The position numbers and the translations under genes are program-made. Of a DNA stretch of 64,000 bases, positions 25,537-35,354 are shown piece by piece (the stretch's first letter is position 1; the number at the start of each line of letters is the position of its first letter). Source of the DNA: Desulforhopalus vacuolatus (GTDB taxonomy: Bacteria; Desulfobacterota; Desulfobulbia; Desulfobulbales; Desulfocapsaceae); assembly GCF_016918505.1 (NCBI RefSeq), contig NZ_JAFFPZ010000013.1:1-64000 (forward strand), given 5' to 3'. A model generated the notes under the pieces. It was not told the DNA's origin, ran no database searches, and saw nothing but the letters and a program-made list of their open reading frames with translations.

Positions 25537-26511
25537 ATGTATAATCAGATTCGTACAATGATAGAGAAGGGCGGTCGTCTGGAGTTTGACGAGGCCCTTG
25601 AACTTGCCCGCTCCGCCCAGGGAAATGCCGATAATTTGACGTCCCTTCTTGGCGTTGCCGATATGGTGCGCCGCCATTTCCATGGCAACCATTTCGATCT
25701 TTGCTCCATCATCAACGCCCGCAGTGGCAAATGCAGCGAAAACTGCCGATTTTGTGCTCAATCCTCCCACTACGACGTGGAAGTGGAAAGTTACAGGTGC
25801 GTCACAGAGGAAGAAACGCTGGCTCTCGCCCGGGAAAACGAGGCACACCATGTGGGCCGATTTTCCCTCGTCACGGCGGGGCACCATGTGAGTGCCGAGG
25901 ATCTCCGTACTCTTTTTGCACCGCTGTGCCATACCCTGATGGAAAAGACATCTCTCGCGCTCTGCGCCTCTATGGGCTTTCTCACTCCTGAACGGGCACA
26001 CCTGCTTAAAGAGATGGGTATCAGTCGCTATCACTGCAACCTTGAGACCTGTCGCGACTACTTCCCCAAAGTTTGCACGACCCACACCTGGGAAGAAAAA
26101 GTAGAGACACTGGGGATCGCGAAGGAGGCGGGGTTGTCTCTTTGCTCTGGAGGGATCATCGGTCTTGGTGAGAGTCTGGCCCAGCGGCTGGAGATGGCCT
26201 TTGAGCTGAGAGAGATCGGGGTGGACTCTGTGCCGATCAATATTCTCATGCCGATCAAGGGAACCCCTTTCGAAATGATGGAACCCATATCCCGGGAAGA
26301 TGCGTTGATTGCCATCGCCATGTTTCGACTCATTCTGCCGCAGGCGGTGATTCGTATTGCTGGCGGGCGGAACCACCTCGGCGACGAACAGGAAAAACTC
26401 TTTCTGGGCGGAGCAGGAGGGGCTATTGTCGGCAATTATCTGACCACTGCAGGTAATGGACTGGTCGGGGATGTGGCGATGTTTAAACGGCTCGGGTTCG
26501 TCTTTAACTGA
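25537..26511 (+). CDS. bioB: biotin synthase
   Basis: A 324-residue radical-SAM enzyme that inserts sulfur into dethiobiotin. The SAM-cluster motif is CSENCRFC (in NARSGKCSENCRFCAQ), and conserved Cys and Arg ligands of the second cluster follow (CNLETC, RIAGGR). I choose the ATG at 25537, preceded by AGGAAG. A longer frame from 25447 exists, but its extra residues are encoded by the mobile repeat at 25351-25513, so they are probably not native. It is the first gene of a six-gene biotin cluster. Its stop codon overlaps the target duplication of a 19-bp element. Confidence 0.96.
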   Translation: MYNQIRTMIEKGGRLEFDEALELARSAQGNADNLTSLLGVADMVRRHFHGNHFDLCSIINARSGKCSENCRFCAQSSHYDVEVESYRCVTEEETLALARENEAHHVGRFSLVTAGHHVSAEDLRTLFAPLCHTLMEKTSLALCASMGFLTPERAHLLKEMGISRYHCNLETCRDYFPKVCTTHTWEEKVETLGIAKEAGLSLCSGGIIGLGESLAQRLEMAFELREIGVDSVPINILMPIKGTPFEMMEPISREDALIAIAMFRLILPQAVIRIAGGRNHLGDEQEKLFLGGAGGAIVGNYLTTAGNGLVGDVAMFKRLGFVFN

Positions 26512-26512
26512 A

Positions 26513-26531
26513 GGGACCTTGAAAGGAACCC
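26513..26531. repeat. minimal inverted-repeat element (19 bp), copy 3
   Basis: GGGACCTTGAAAGGAACCC is palindromic and consists of little more than the two ends of the family. It is flanked by TGAA on both sides (26509-26512 and 26532-26535); the left TGAA includes the bioB stop codon. The short length means chance cannot be fully excluded, but ends and duplication agree with the longer copies. Confidence 0.6.
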
Positions 26532-26607
26532 TGAATTCCAACGTTCTCTACAGCGGCTTTGCCAATCGACGCCCCTCACCTCTGAAATTCTGCCGGAATA
26601 TCTCTCT

Positions 26608-27909
26608 ATGAAACTTCCTGAACACTCTCTTGACTTCGATCGCGAACATATATGGCATCCCTACACCTCGCTGACCAATCCGCTGCCCGTCTTCCTTGTG
26701 ACGGGGGCAGAGGGCTGCCGCATCACCCTTGAAGACGGTCGCAGCCTTATTGACGGCATGGCCTCGTGGTGGGCGGTTATCCATGGTTACAATCATCCGG
26801 AACTCAACAGGGCGCTTAAGGAGCAGATTGACTCCTTCTCCCATGTCATGTTTGGCGGTCTTACCAATAAACCGGCGATTGAGTTGTGCAGTCGCCTTGT
26901 TGATATGACTCCGGCGGGGCTGGAGAAGGTTTTTCTCGCAGATTCCGGTTCAGTGGCAGTTGAAGTGGCGATGAAGATGGCCATTCAATACTGGTTTGCA
27001 CGGGGGCAGCGGGGGAAAAATCGCTTTCTCACCATTCGCAACGGCTATCACGGTGATACCTTTCACGCCATGTCGGTCTGCGATCCCGAAACCGGCATGC
27101 ACTCGATCTATAAAGGTATCCTGCCGGAATATTTTTTTGCCGATGCTCCGCAGATTCCCTTTTCCGGGGAGTGGGATGAACTCGATATTGCTCCAATGCA
27201 AAAGTTGCTTGAACAGCACGCGGAGAGCCTCTGCGCTGTGATTCTTGAACCGGTGGTGCAGGGGGCAGGGGGAATGCGCTTTTATCATCCCTTGTATCTG
27301 CGTCGTCTGCGCAGTCTCTGCGATCACTATGGCGTGCTGCTGATTGCCGATGAAATTGCTACCGGCTTTGGTCGCAGCGGCCGACTTTTTGCCTGTGAAC
27401 ATGCAGAAATTACCCCCGATATAATGTGTGTCGGCAAGGCGATAACTGGCGGCTGCATGTCGTTGGCTGCGGTGCTGACCACGGAGGAGGTTGGACATGG
27501 AGTTTCCCTTGAAGGGCCGGGAAATCCCGGGGTCTTCATGCACGGGCCGACCTTCATGGGGAATCCTCTCGCCTGCGCGGTTGCCTGCCGATCCATTGAT
27601 CTGCTGCAGGAAACGAACTGGCAGGCCAATGTCAGCCGTGTTGAACGCGGGCTGCGTGCCGGGCTCACGCCCTGTGCCGAAATGGTCGGGGTGAAGGAGG
27701 TGCGCGTACTGGGGGCCATCGGTGTGGTGGAGATGGAAAAACCGGTAGATATGGCTCGCTGCCAGCAGCTCTTTGTCGATCGCGGGGTGTGGGTGCGTCC
27801 CTTTGGTCGACTGGTGTATGTCATGCCACCTTTTGTGATGACTGATTCTGAGCTTGAGATCCTTACCGGGGCCATCTGTGAGGTGGTAGAGCTGGAGGGC
27901 AAAATATGA
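26608..27909 (+). CDS. bioA: adenosylmethionine-8-amino-7-oxononanoate aminotransferase
   Basis: A 433-residue PLP enzyme that converts KAPA to DAPA using SAM as amino donor. The N-terminus has HIWHPYTS, characteristic of BioA. The active-site Lys lies in CVGKAITGG and the PLP-phosphate region in [14 protein letters not shown]. It overlaps bioF by four bases (ATGA), so the two are translationally coupled. A 96-base gap with the minimal mobile element separates it from bioB. Confidence 0.97.
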   Translation: MKLPEHSLDFDREHIWHPYTSLTNPLPVFLVTGAEGCRITLEDGRSLIDGMASWWAVIHGYNHPELNRALKEQIDSFSHVMFGGLTNKPAIELCSRLVDMTPAGLEKVFLADSGSVAVEVAMKMAIQYWFARGQRGKNRFLTIRNGYHGDTFHAMSVCDPETGMHSIYKGILPEYFFADAPQIPFSGEWDELDIAPMQKLLEQHAESLCAVILEPVVQGAGGMRFYHPLYLRRLRSLCDHYGVLLIADEIATGFGRSGRLFACEHAEITPDIMCVGKAITGGCMSLAAVLTTEEVGHGVSLEGPGNPGVFMHGPTFMGNPLACAVACRSIDLLQETNWQANVSRVERGLRAGLTPCAEMVGVKEVRVLGAIGVVEMEKPVDMARCQQLFVDRGVWVRPFGRLVYVMPPFVMTDSELEILTGAICEVVELEGKI

Positions 27910-29078
27910 AAGAGCGCAGTGATGTGCTGCGTGAACTGGCGGAGCTCGGTCGACTTCGGGATTTTCGTCCCCTTGGCGCTCGTGCCGGGGCCCGGGTAAT
28001 GCTGGACGGGCAGAGTCTTCTGAACCTCTCCTCCAACGACTATCTCAGTATCGGCGGGGATGAGGAGATGCTGGCCTGTTTTTACGCGGAGATGACTGAG
28101 AGCAACCGCATGGAGAGTTTTTCTCCCGGGAGCACCTCCAGCCGGCTGCTCTCAGGGGATAACGTTGTGGCCCACCGCCTTGAAGCGCGTCTCGCGGAGT
28201 GTTACGGCGCTGAGGCTGCACTGCTCTTCAACTCTGGTTACCACATAAATATAGGTATCCTGCCAGCGCTTTTTGGCAAACGGGATCTTATCCTTTCAGA
28301 CAAACTGAATCACGCCTCCATCGTTGACGGCACGCGTCTCTCTCAGGCGACGCTGAAACGCTACCGCCATCTTGATTACGCGCAGTTACGCTCCCTGCTT
28401 GAGAAACACAGAGGAGAGGCGGAGCGGGCAGTGATTGTCAGCGAATCGGTGTTCAGCATGGACGGCGACGTGGCCGACATCGCCGAGCTGGTACGGTTGA
28501 AAAAAGAGTTTGATTGTGAACTCTATCTTGATGAAGCCCACGCCTTTGGTCTTTTTGGAAAAAACGGGCTTGGCAAAGCTGTCGAATGTGGACTGGCAGG
28601 CGAGATTGATTTCCTTATCGGTGTCTTTGGCAAAGCTCTTGCCTCCATGGGCAGTTTTGTAGTCTGCAGCTGCCAGTTGCGTGACCTGCTGGTGAACAGT
28701 GCCCGTTCGCTCATCTTTACCACCGCACTGCCACCAGTGATTATTCGCTGGAATCTCTTTGCCTTTGAACAGATGGTGCAGATGGATGGGCCGCGTGCAC
28801 ATTTACAGTCGCTGGCAGCAGCGCTGCGCGATGATTTACGTAAACAGGGGCTGCACACTGACGGTGAGACCAGCATTGTGCCGGTGATTATTGGTGAGGA
28901 TGCCGAAACGGTACGCCTTGCAGAGCGGATGCGGGAGGCGGGTTTCCTTATTTTCCCCGTTCGTCCGCCGACGGTGCCTGTGGGAACCAGCCGCTTTCGA
29001 CTCTCGCTTACTGCAGGGATGCGGTGGAGTGACCTGCAGGCACTGCCCGGTCTTATTGCGGAGGAGGTTCGGCGATGA
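27906..29078 (+). CDS. bioF: 8-amino-7-oxononanoate synthase
   Basis: A 390-residue PLP enzyme that condenses pimeloyl-ACP with alanine to give KAPA. Seen are the substrate region [21 protein letters not shown], and the Lys in [11 protein letters not shown] that forms the internal aldimine. It overlaps bioA at its start and bioG at its end by four bases each. Confidence 0.97.
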   Translation: MKERSDVLRELAELGRLRDFRPLGARAGARVMLDGQSLLNLSSNDYLSIGGDEEMLACFYAEMTESNRMESFSPGSTSSRLLSGDNVVAHRLEARLAECYGAEAALLFNSGYHINIGILPALFGKRDLILSDKLNHASIVDGTRLSQATLKRYRHLDYAQLRSLLEKHRGEAERAVIVSESVFSMDGDVADIAELVRLKKEFDCELYLDEAHAFGLFGKNGLGKAVECGLAGEIDFLIGVFGKALASMGSFVVCSCQLRDLLVNSARSLIFTTALPPVIIRWNLFAFEQMVQMDGPRAHLQSLAAALRDDLRKQGLHTDGETSIVPVIIGEDAETVRLAERMREAGFLIFPVRPPTVPVGTSRFRLSLTAGMRWSDLQALPGLIAEEVRR

Positions 29079-29725
29079 AGGCGCTGTGGAGACGAAACGG
29101 TCATCAGAACCTGCTTGTCTTCTGTAACGGCTGGGGAATGGATGCCGGAGTGGTTGAGCATCTCACCTTTGCCGGTGATCTGTTGATTCTCTCTGATTTC
29201 ACTGACTTTATATTGCCTCCAGACGTTGAAGCGGCCATTAAAGGGTACGCCCGGCGCAACCTTATCAGCTGGTCGATGGGGGTATGGATGGCAGCGCGAC
29301 TCATGTATAATATCGACTATGAACGAAAAATTGCCGTCAACGGTACACTCAAACCCGTTGATGATGATTTTGGTATCCCGGAAGTGCTCTTTCGTGGTAC
29401 TCTGCAGCACTTTGATGAGAAAAGTCGCCTTGGTTTTTACCGTAGAATGTGCGGAAGGCAGGACATATTGAAAAATTTTCTCCTGCAGCCACCCGCACGG
29501 AAGCTGGAGGATCAGCGTCAAGAACTTGAGTTTTACTGGGCACACCGCCGGGATGAGGCGGAGAATTTCTATGATCTGGCAGTTGTTGCCCGAAAAGATC
29601 GCATCATGCCTACGGTCAATCAGCTTCGTTTCTGGCAGGGGACACCTGTACATGAAATGGAGGGAGGCCACTATCCTTTCTTCAGCTTTTCCCGTTGGGA
29701 AGAGTTGCTCAACCTACAGAGATGA
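29075..29725 (+). CDS. bioG: pimeloyl-ACP methyl ester esterase, BioG type
   Basis: A 216-residue protein of the DUF452/BioG family, an alternative to BioH. It removes the methyl ester that protects the pimeloyl chain during its synthesis. The nucleophile Ser lies in ISWSMGVWMA, the likely acidic residue in ARKDRIMP and the His in EGGHYPFF. Its position between bioF and bioC supports the role. It overlaps bioF by four bases and is three bases from bioC. Confidence 0.93.
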   Translation: MKALWRRNGHQNLLVFCNGWGMDAGVVEHLTFAGDLLILSDFTDFILPPDVEAAIKGYARRNLISWSMGVWMAARLMYNIDYERKIAVNGTLKPVDDDFGIPEVLFRGTLQHFDEKSRLGFYRRMCGRQDILKNFLLQPPARKLEDQRQELEFYWAHRRDEAENFYDLAVVARKDRIMPTVNQLRFWQGTPVHEMEGGHYPFFSFSRWEELLNLQR

Positions 29726-29728
29726 CGT

Positions 29729-30565
29729 ATGTCGCGAAAGCCGTCTCAAACTGCTCCGGTTCCCGATAAGGCTCTTATTGCCAGTTCCTTTGCCGCGAGT
29801 CTCAGCACCTACGAAAAGCATGCCGGGGTACAGCTTGCTCTTGCGCAGAAACTGCTTGAAATGGTCTGTGAATATACTGACGATGTCTCGTGGGGCCGGG
29901 TGCTTGAGGTCGGCTGTGGTACCGGCTGGCTGGCGGAACGTCTTGTGGCGAGCCGCATGCCGGAACATCTTTATCTTAATGATATTGCGTCAGAACTTTG
30001 TACTTATGCAGTCCAGAGACTGCATGCTGCACCCTGCCTCGTTGAATCTCTTGCCGGCGATATTGAGACGCTGGAGTTGCCTGAGAAGCTTCAACTGGTA
30101 CTCTCCTCCTCAACCCTGCAGTGGATTGAGGACTTGCCAACCCTGTTTGAACATGTTTATCAGTCACTGCTTCCTGGTGGAATTATGGCTTTCTCTATCT
30201 TTGCGCCGGGAACCATGGGGGAAATTACCGCACTCTCCGGGCGTGGTCTGCACTATTTTCACCGTCCGCAGCTCTCGGCCATGCTGAAAGATTTTACCAT
30301 TCTGGCTGAAGAAACTGTCCGGCAGCGCAGTTATTTCCCTTCCCTGCTGGCATTGTTTCGTCACATTCGCAATACCGGCGTGGGCGGGCTGAGCCGTGTA
30401 CACTGGACACGTGCTTCACTCTCCCGTTTTGAGAAACAGTACCGTGACCAGTTTGGCACTGCCGAAGGACTGCCTGTTACATGGCGGGCCCATTTTTTTG
30501 TGGTTGAGAAAAGTAAAGGGTACCTTGATGAAAAAAGTATATGTTGTATCGGGCATAGACACTGA
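29729..30565 (+). CDS. bioC: malonyl-ACP O-methyltransferase
   Basis: A 278-residue SAM-dependent methyltransferase that caps malonyl-ACP to start pimelate synthesis. Motif I is VLEVGCGTGWLAERL (about 55-69); the family N-terminus SSFAASLSTYEKHAGVQ is present. Its frame runs 38 bases into bioD, giving a short tail beyond the usual end (after HFFVVEK), which looks non-essential. BioC makes the substrate that BioG later demethylates. Confidence 0.95.
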   Translation: MSRKPSQTAPVPDKALIASSFAASLSTYEKHAGVQLALAQKLLEMVCEYTDDVSWGRVLEVGCGTGWLAERLVASRMPEHLYLNDIASELCTYAVQRLHAAPCLVESLAGDIETLELPEKLQLVLSSSTLQWIEDLPTLFEHVYQSLLPGGIMAFSIFAPGTMGEITALSGRGLHYFHRPQLSAMLKDFTILAEETVRQRSYFPSLLALFRHIRNTGVGGLSRVHWTRASLSRFEKQYRDQFGTAEGLPVTWRAHFFVVEKSKGYLDEKSICCIGHRH

Positions 30566-31208
30566 CATAGGCAAGACCGTTGCCACTGGAATTGTTGCCA
30601 CAGCGCTGCAGCAGGCCAAATGCTCCGTGATAACGCAAAAGTTTGTACAGACCGGCTGCACTGGTATCAGCGAAGATATTCTTGTCCATCGCCAGTTGAT
30701 GGGGATAGAGCCGACGGAGAATGATCGTTCCGGACTCACCTGTCCCGGCGTCTTCCCCGACCCCTGCTCACCGCATCTTGCTGCTTCTCTGGTGGGGAAG
30801 GAAATTGATCTGAAGAAAATTGAGGAAGCATCCCGGAAATTGCTGGAGCAGTACGATATCCTGCTGCTCGAAGGTGCCGGGGGCCTTTCTGTTCCGCTGC
30901 GGCGCGATTTTCTCTTCATCGACTGGCTGATGGAGAAGAGATATCCGCTGCTGCTGGTTACCAGCCCGCGTCTTGGTTCCATTAATCACACCCTTGGCGC
31001 CCTGGAATTGTGTAAATGGCGGGAGATTAATATTGCGGCGGTCCTTTACAATGTGCACGGCTGCAATGTGGCTCCGGCAATTGTAGAAGACAGCCGCACG
31101 ATGATAGAGCGCTATTTGTGGCGCTTCGGCTTTGCTGCTCCGGTTCTTACTCTGCAGAGTGTCGGTAAGAAACAGCCCGATTTCAGGTTTCTGGGTAACG
31201 GCTGCTGA
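30528..31208 (+). CDS. bioD: dethiobiotin synthetase
   Basis: A 226-residue P-loop enzyme that closes the ureido ring of DAPA with CO2 and ATP. The Walker A variant is GIDTDIGKTVATG (about 8-20), and LLEGAGGLSVP is the second conserved block. The ATG at 30528 overlaps the end of bioC; the longer frame from 30396 is spurious. It is the last gene of the cluster and is followed by a mobile repeat 15 bases later. The ribosome site is weak, consistent with coupling to bioC. Confidence 0.96.
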   Translation: MKKVYVVSGIDTDIGKTVATGIVATALQQAKCSVITQKFVQTGCTGISEDILVHRQLMGIEPTENDRSGLTCPGVFPDPCSPHLAASLVGKEIDLKKIEEASRKLLEQYDILLLEGAGGLSVPLRRDFLFIDWLMEKRYPLLLVTSPRLGSINHTLGALELCKWREINIAAVLYNVHGCNVAPAIVEDSRTMIERYLWRFGFAAPVLTLQSVGKKQPDFRFLGNGC

Positions 31209-31223
31209 GCAGGATGTTATAAA

Positions 31224-31364
31224 GGGAACCTTGAATAATCAGTCTTTTGCCCATCTTCTTCGTTACAGTCAAAAATTTATCCTCGGAATATCAGACATAT
31301 ACCTGTGGTAAATTTCTTTCTGTGCCTCGAATATGAACAAAATACAAGATTATTCAAGGTACCC
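31224..31364. repeat. inverted-repeat element (141 bp), copy 4, the best-preserved
   Basis: The ends GGGAACCTTGAATAATC and GATTATTCAAGGTACCC match as inverted repeats over 17 bp with one mismatch. TAAA is duplicated directly on both sides (31220-31223 and 31365-31368). No coding capacity. It sits just after bioD and before the glycosyltransferase genes. Confidence 0.92.
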
Positions 31365-31489
31365 TAAAGTATTCAGTGCAGAGCTTTTTGAATATATTCA
31401 ATAAATACGAAATAACATGTTGATATTTCGTATTTCTGTCTTTATAAATGGTGCCGGTCAGGCGGCAGAAACAGTTTGTGGAGAAATAC

Positions 31490-32461
31490 GTGCAAATATC
31501 AGTAGTCATTCCCCTGTTGAACGAAGAGGAGAGCCTTCCTGTTCTCTTTGAAGAGCTGAAAGGTGCCCTCAATCCCCTTGATGTGGACTATGAGCTGATT
31601 TTTATCAATGATGGCAGCACTGACGGCAGTGCTGCTATCCTTGCCGGAATGCACGGGGAAGACAAACGGGTGGTGGTGATCAATTTCCGCCGCAACTTTG
31701 GACAGACCGCTGCCATGTCCGCCGGGTTTGACTTCGCCCGCGGCGAGATCATCATCGCCATGGATGCCGATCTGCAGAACGATCCCGCAGATATTCCCAA
31801 ACTGATCTCCAAAATTGAAGAGGGCTATGATGTGGTTACCGGCTGGCGTTACGACCGCAAGGATACCTTTATCAACCGTCGTCTGCCGTCGATTATCGCC
31901 AACAAACTGATTTCCAAAACCACTGGAGTCCGTCTGCACGACTACGGCTGCACCTTGAAGGCCTTCCGGCGCGAAGTGATCAAAGAGCTGCACCTCTACG
32001 GAGAGATGCATCGCTTTATTCCGGCTCTCGCCAGCGGTATCGGCATTAAATTTACCGAAGTGAAGGTTAACCATCGTGCCCGGCGCTTCGGCAGTACAAA
32101 ATACGGTATTGCCCGTACCGTGCACGTAATCCTTGACCTGCTGACGGTCAAATTTCTGCTCAGCTACGCGACGCGACCGATTCAAGTCTTTGGAATGATG
32201 GGACTTATCTCTGGTGGAAGCGGCTTTCTCATCGCTCTGGTGATGACGGTCCAGCGCGAGTTTTACGGCATTGGGCTTTCCAACCGGCCGATGTTGCTGC
32301 TTGCCATCCTGCTGATTATCCTCGGTTTCCAGTTTGTATCCCTGGGACTGATTGCCGAACTGCAGGCGCGGACCTACCACGAGTCGCAGAATAAACCAAT
32401 CTATTATGTGAGAAGTGTGCTTCGTGATGGTGACGAAGGGGGCGAGAGCAGCCGTTCATGA
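31490..32461 (+). CDS. family 2 glycosyltransferase, DPM/GtrB-like, with two membrane segments
   Basis: A 323-residue protein. The N-terminal catalytic domain has SVVIPLLNEEESLPVL, FINDGSTDGS and the metal-binding DADLQNDP (DXD-like), as in polyprenyl-phosphate glycosyltransferases. GCTLKAFRREV and RRFGSTKYG are also typical. Two C-terminal hydrophobic segments (about 215-290) anchor it. It probably transfers a sugar to undecaprenyl phosphate. I prefer the GTG at 31490, with GGAG six bases upstream, over an ATG at 31448 with no ribosome site. It overlaps the next glycosyltransferase gene by four bases. Confidence 0.9.
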   Translation: MQISVVIPLLNEEESLPVLFEELKGALNPLDVDYELIFINDGSTDGSAAILAGMHGEDKRVVVINFRRNFGQTAAMSAGFDFARGEIIIAMDADLQNDPADIPKLISKIEEGYDVVTGWRYDRKDTFINRRLPSIIANKLISKTTGVRLHDYGCTLKAFRREVIKELHLYGEMHRFIPALASGIGIKFTEVKVNHRARRFGSTKYGIARTVHVILDLLTVKFLLSYATRPIQVFGMMGLISGGSGFLIALVMTVQREFYGIGLSNRPMLLLAILLIILGFQFVSLGLIAELQARTYHESQNKPIYYVRSVLRDGDEGGESSRS

Positions 32462-33531
32462 TTTCGTCGGATGACAGAGTAACCGGCAATCCTTCCTTTG
32501 AAATTGTCATTCCGAACTGGAACGGGGCGAAGATGCTTGGCGACTGCCTCAATTCACTTTCCGGGCAGAGTTATCAAAATTTCATGATAACTGTGGTGGA
32601 TAACGGTTCCACGGATAATTCGCTGGGCATGCTGGCACGGGATTACCCTGCCGTACGGGTACTCTCTTACTCGAAAAACCGTGGTTTCAGTGCAGCAGTC
32701 AACGCCGGGATTCGCAAGGCCCGGGCACCGTGGATTCTGCTGCTCAATAACGATATGGAAGTTGAGAAAAACTGCCTGCTGAAGCTCCTTGAAGGAATGG
32801 TGGACTTCCCTGACGCTGACTTCTTTGCGTTGAAAATGTATAACTTCTACAACCGGGAGTTGCTTGACGGGGCAGGGGACGCCATACTGCGTGGTGGAGT
32901 GGGATATCGTCTTGGCGTGATGGAGCATGACGGCGAACGTTACAGCTTTGATCGTCTCTGTTTTGGTGCCTGTGCCGGGGCTGCCCTTTACAGCAGGCGT
33001 TTTTTTGAGCGCGTCGGCTGCTTTGATGAAGATTTTTTCGCCTATGTGGAGGATGTTGATCTCAACCTGAGAGCGGCCCGGGCCGGGGCATGTTGTGTCT
33101 TTCTCTGCGAAGCAAAAATATATCATATCGGCAGTGCCACCAGCGGCTCAAAATTCAACGAGCTGACCATCCGTCTCTCCACCCGCAATAATATCAACCT
33201 GATGGTGAAGAATTATCCCGGTCGGCTCTTTCTCCGTTTTTTGCCGGCAATTATTGTTTATCAATGTATATGGCTGTTGTTCTGCATAAAAAAAGGTGTA
33301 TTTGTCCCCTGGTTTCGCGGGGTATGCGAGGCCTTGTCGCCGCGTTCTCTCAGTCTCTTTTACGGTAAACACCGCGAACATTCTGCTGATATGAGTCGGG
33401 AGGAGTTGCGTCTTCTCGGTAATCGTATCGTCGATTCGGAGCGGGAGGCTGTTGCCTCCATCATGGCCCGGCGGAATGAAAACGGCAGGAGTAATCGTCT
33501 GCTGCGGCTGTATCTGAAACTCTTCTGCTGA
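32458..33531 (+). CDS. family 2 glycosyltransferase
   Basis: A 357-residue GT-A-type transferase. It has EIVIPNWNGAKMLGDCL, VVDNGSTDNS and LLNNDMEVEK near the substrate and metal site, then FFAYVEDVDLNLRAARAG, the usual late acidic segment of this subfamily. There is one hydrophobic stretch near 255-275. It lies in a tight run of glycosyltransferase genes, so it likely adds one sugar of a surface glycan. The donor and acceptor are unknown. Confidence 0.9.
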   Translation: MISSDDRVTGNPSFEIVIPNWNGAKMLGDCLNSLSGQSYQNFMITVVDNGSTDNSLGMLARDYPAVRVLSYSKNRGFSAAVNAGIRKARAPWILLLNNDMEVEKNCLLKLLEGMVDFPDADFFALKMYNFYNRELLDGAGDAILRGGVGYRLGVMEHDGERYSFDRLCFGACAGAALYSRRFFERVGCFDEDFFAYVEDVDLNLRAARAGACCVFLCEAKIYHIGSATSGSKFNELTIRLSTRNNINLMVKNYPGRLFLRFLPAIIVYQCIWLLFCIKKGVFVPWFRGVCEALSPRSLSLFYGKHREHSADMSREELRLLGNRIVDSEREAVASIMARRNENGRSNRLLRLYLKLFC

Positions 33532-33538
33532 CTGCATT

Positions 33539-34369
33539 GTGACTTGTTATATTATTATCGTCAGCCACGATTCCGAAGCTGTATTGCCCCTTTGTCTTGA
33601 TTCTCTTGCCGCCTGCGGCAGTGAAGTGAGATGCATCCTTGCTGACAGCGGCTCTGCCGATCACCGCTTCCTTAAGACCCTCGTTGAGAGGTCCCCCTTC
33701 CCCCTGCAGCTTCTCTTCTGTGGTGATGTTGGTTTCGCTGTTGCCAATAACCGTGCCTTCTCTGAGCTTTCCGCAGATATCGACTCCAATGATGCGGTAG
33801 TCTTCCTCAATCCTGACGCCTTTGTTGAAACGGGTACTCTGCAGGCTGCATTGCACGCACTCCATTCTGTGCAGGATGTCGGGGTGGTTGGCGGTCGCCT
33901 GCTTGGCTGCAACAGGGACGGAGAGTTGACGGGACGGCTGGACTCCACCGGGATATTCCGCCGCTGGTATGGTCGCTGGTATGACCGGGGCCAGGGGGAA
34001 ATGGATGTCGGACAGTATATGGAGGACAGAGAGGTTCCCGCTGTCTGCGGTGCCTTTATGGTTTGTCATCCCGCCGCTCTGCAGGATTTGTGGAAAGAGG
34101 ACAGCACGCTCTTTGATCCTTCCTTCTTTCTCTATAAAGAGGATATTGAGTTGAGTCTGCGCCTGCGTGCCCGTGGCTGGAAACTCCGTTATCTGCCGCA
34201 GGCACGGGTGCTGCACAGTCGGGGATGGGCGGAAGAGCGTTCGGTGATGCCGATCTCAAAACGGATAATGGCTGCGGAAAACGAGGTGCGGCTGTACGTG
34301 CGGCATCCGTCGCCATATATTTTCTGGGCACTGGCGAAATATCTGCTGGTGCGATTTGGCAGGGTGTAA
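33539..34369 (+). CDS. family 2 glycosyltransferase, rhamnosyltransferase-like
   Basis: A 276-residue GT-A-type protein beginning CYIIIVSHDSEAVLPLCLDS. It has ILADSGSADH and VVFLNPDAFVE around the nucleotide-sugar site, and FFLYKEDIELSLRLRARGW near the end of the catalytic domain. The start is a GTG at 33539, 8 bases after the previous stop; no strong ribosome site is visible, so translational coupling is likely. The acceptor is unknown. Confidence 0.85.
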   Translation: MTCYIIIVSHDSEAVLPLCLDSLAACGSEVRCILADSGSADHRFLKTLVERSPFPLQLLFCGDVGFAVANNRAFSELSADIDSNDAVVFLNPDAFVETGTLQAALHALHSVQDVGVVGGRLLGCNRDGELTGRLDSTGIFRRWYGRWYDRGQGEMDVGQYMEDREVPAVCGAFMVCHPAALQDLWKEDSTLFDPSFFLYKEDIELSLRLRARGWKLRYLPQARVLHSRGWAEERSVMPISKRIMAAENEVRLYVRHPSPYIFWALAKYLLVRFGRV

Positions 34370-34372
34370 ACG

Positions 34373-35293
34373 ATGATGACACGAATTTCTGTTCTTATCC
34401 CTGTCCGCAACGGAGCAAAAGAGCTGCCCGCACTTTTTACAGCCCTTGCTGCGCAGACTCTGCAGCCGTTCGAGGTGATCGTCGCCGATACCGCATCAAA
34501 GGACGGCAGTCGCGAGATCTGTCGGCAGCACGGTGCGCGGGTGATTCCCGTCGATCGTGATGAATTTGACCATGGCGGAACGAGAAGCATGCTGGTGCGG
34601 GAGGCAGCCGGAGACGTGGTGCTCTTTCTTACTCAGGATGCCATTCCGGCGAATGAACAGGCCTTTAAACTGCTGCTGACGGCACTTCATGCAGAGGAAA
34701 ATATTGCCTGTGCCTATGGCCGGCAATTGCCGAAAGAAGGAGCTTCGCTGCAGTCCGCTTTTCTCCGCAGCTTCAACTATCCTGAGGTCTCTGAGGTGCG
34801 GAGTTATGATGATCGGCGTCGGCGGGGCCTGAAGACGGCTTTTCTCTCCAACTCCTTTTCTGTCTGGAAGCGCGAGCTGCTTCTCGCCAACGGCTGCTTT
34901 CGCAACGGGCTGATCTTTGGTGAAGATACCTGTGCTCTTGGCCGTCTGCTTCTTGCCGGCTGGAAGGTCGCCTACTGTGCTGAGGCTGGCGTGTATCACA
35001 GTCATAATTACAGTATTGCGGGTGAATTCCGGCGCAGCTTTGATATAGGTGTTCTGCACGAACGGGAGCGCTGGCTGCTGGATTCCTTTGGCGGGGCAAC
35101 GAGGATCGGCGGCAGTTATATCCGTCTCTCTCTACAGAATATCGCTGCCCTGCAGAAATACTGGCTGGTACCGGACTGGTTCCTCCGCAACGGGATGAAA
35201 TTCCTTGGGTATAAATGCGGTGGCAACTGGTACCGCCTGCCGCTCTTTCTCTGTCGCAGCATGAGTATGAACCGGCGCTGGTGGCAGCGTTAG
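34373..35293 (+). CDS. family 2 glycosyltransferase, rhamnosyltransferase-like
   Basis: A 306-residue protein. It has SVLIPVRNGAKELPALF, VADTASKDGS and, characteristically, DEFDHGGTRSMLVREA followed by FLTQDAIPANE, a pattern of rhamnosyltransferase-like family 2 enzymes. Two neighbouring Met codons (34373 and 34376) can serve as start. It is the last glycosyltransferase before the priming phosphotransferase. Confidence 0.87.
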   Translation: MMTRISVLIPVRNGAKELPALFTALAAQTLQPFEVIVADTASKDGSREICRQHGARVIPVDRDEFDHGGTRSMLVREAAGDVVLFLTQDAIPANEQAFKLLLTALHAEENIACAYGRQLPKEGASLQSAFLRSFNYPEVSEVRSYDDRRRRGLKTAFLSNSFSVWKRELLLANGCFRNGLIFGEDTCALGRLLLAGWKVAYCAEAGVYHSHNYSIAGEFRRSFDIGVLHERERWLLDSFGGATRIGGSYIRLSLQNIAALQKYWLVPDWFLRNGMKFLGYKCGGNWYRLPLFLCRSMSMNRRWWQR

Positions 35294-35354
35294 GCTCTTT
35301 CAATGATGGGTACCCATAAACTGTTGTTTTCAACGTACTGATATTCGGAATAGA

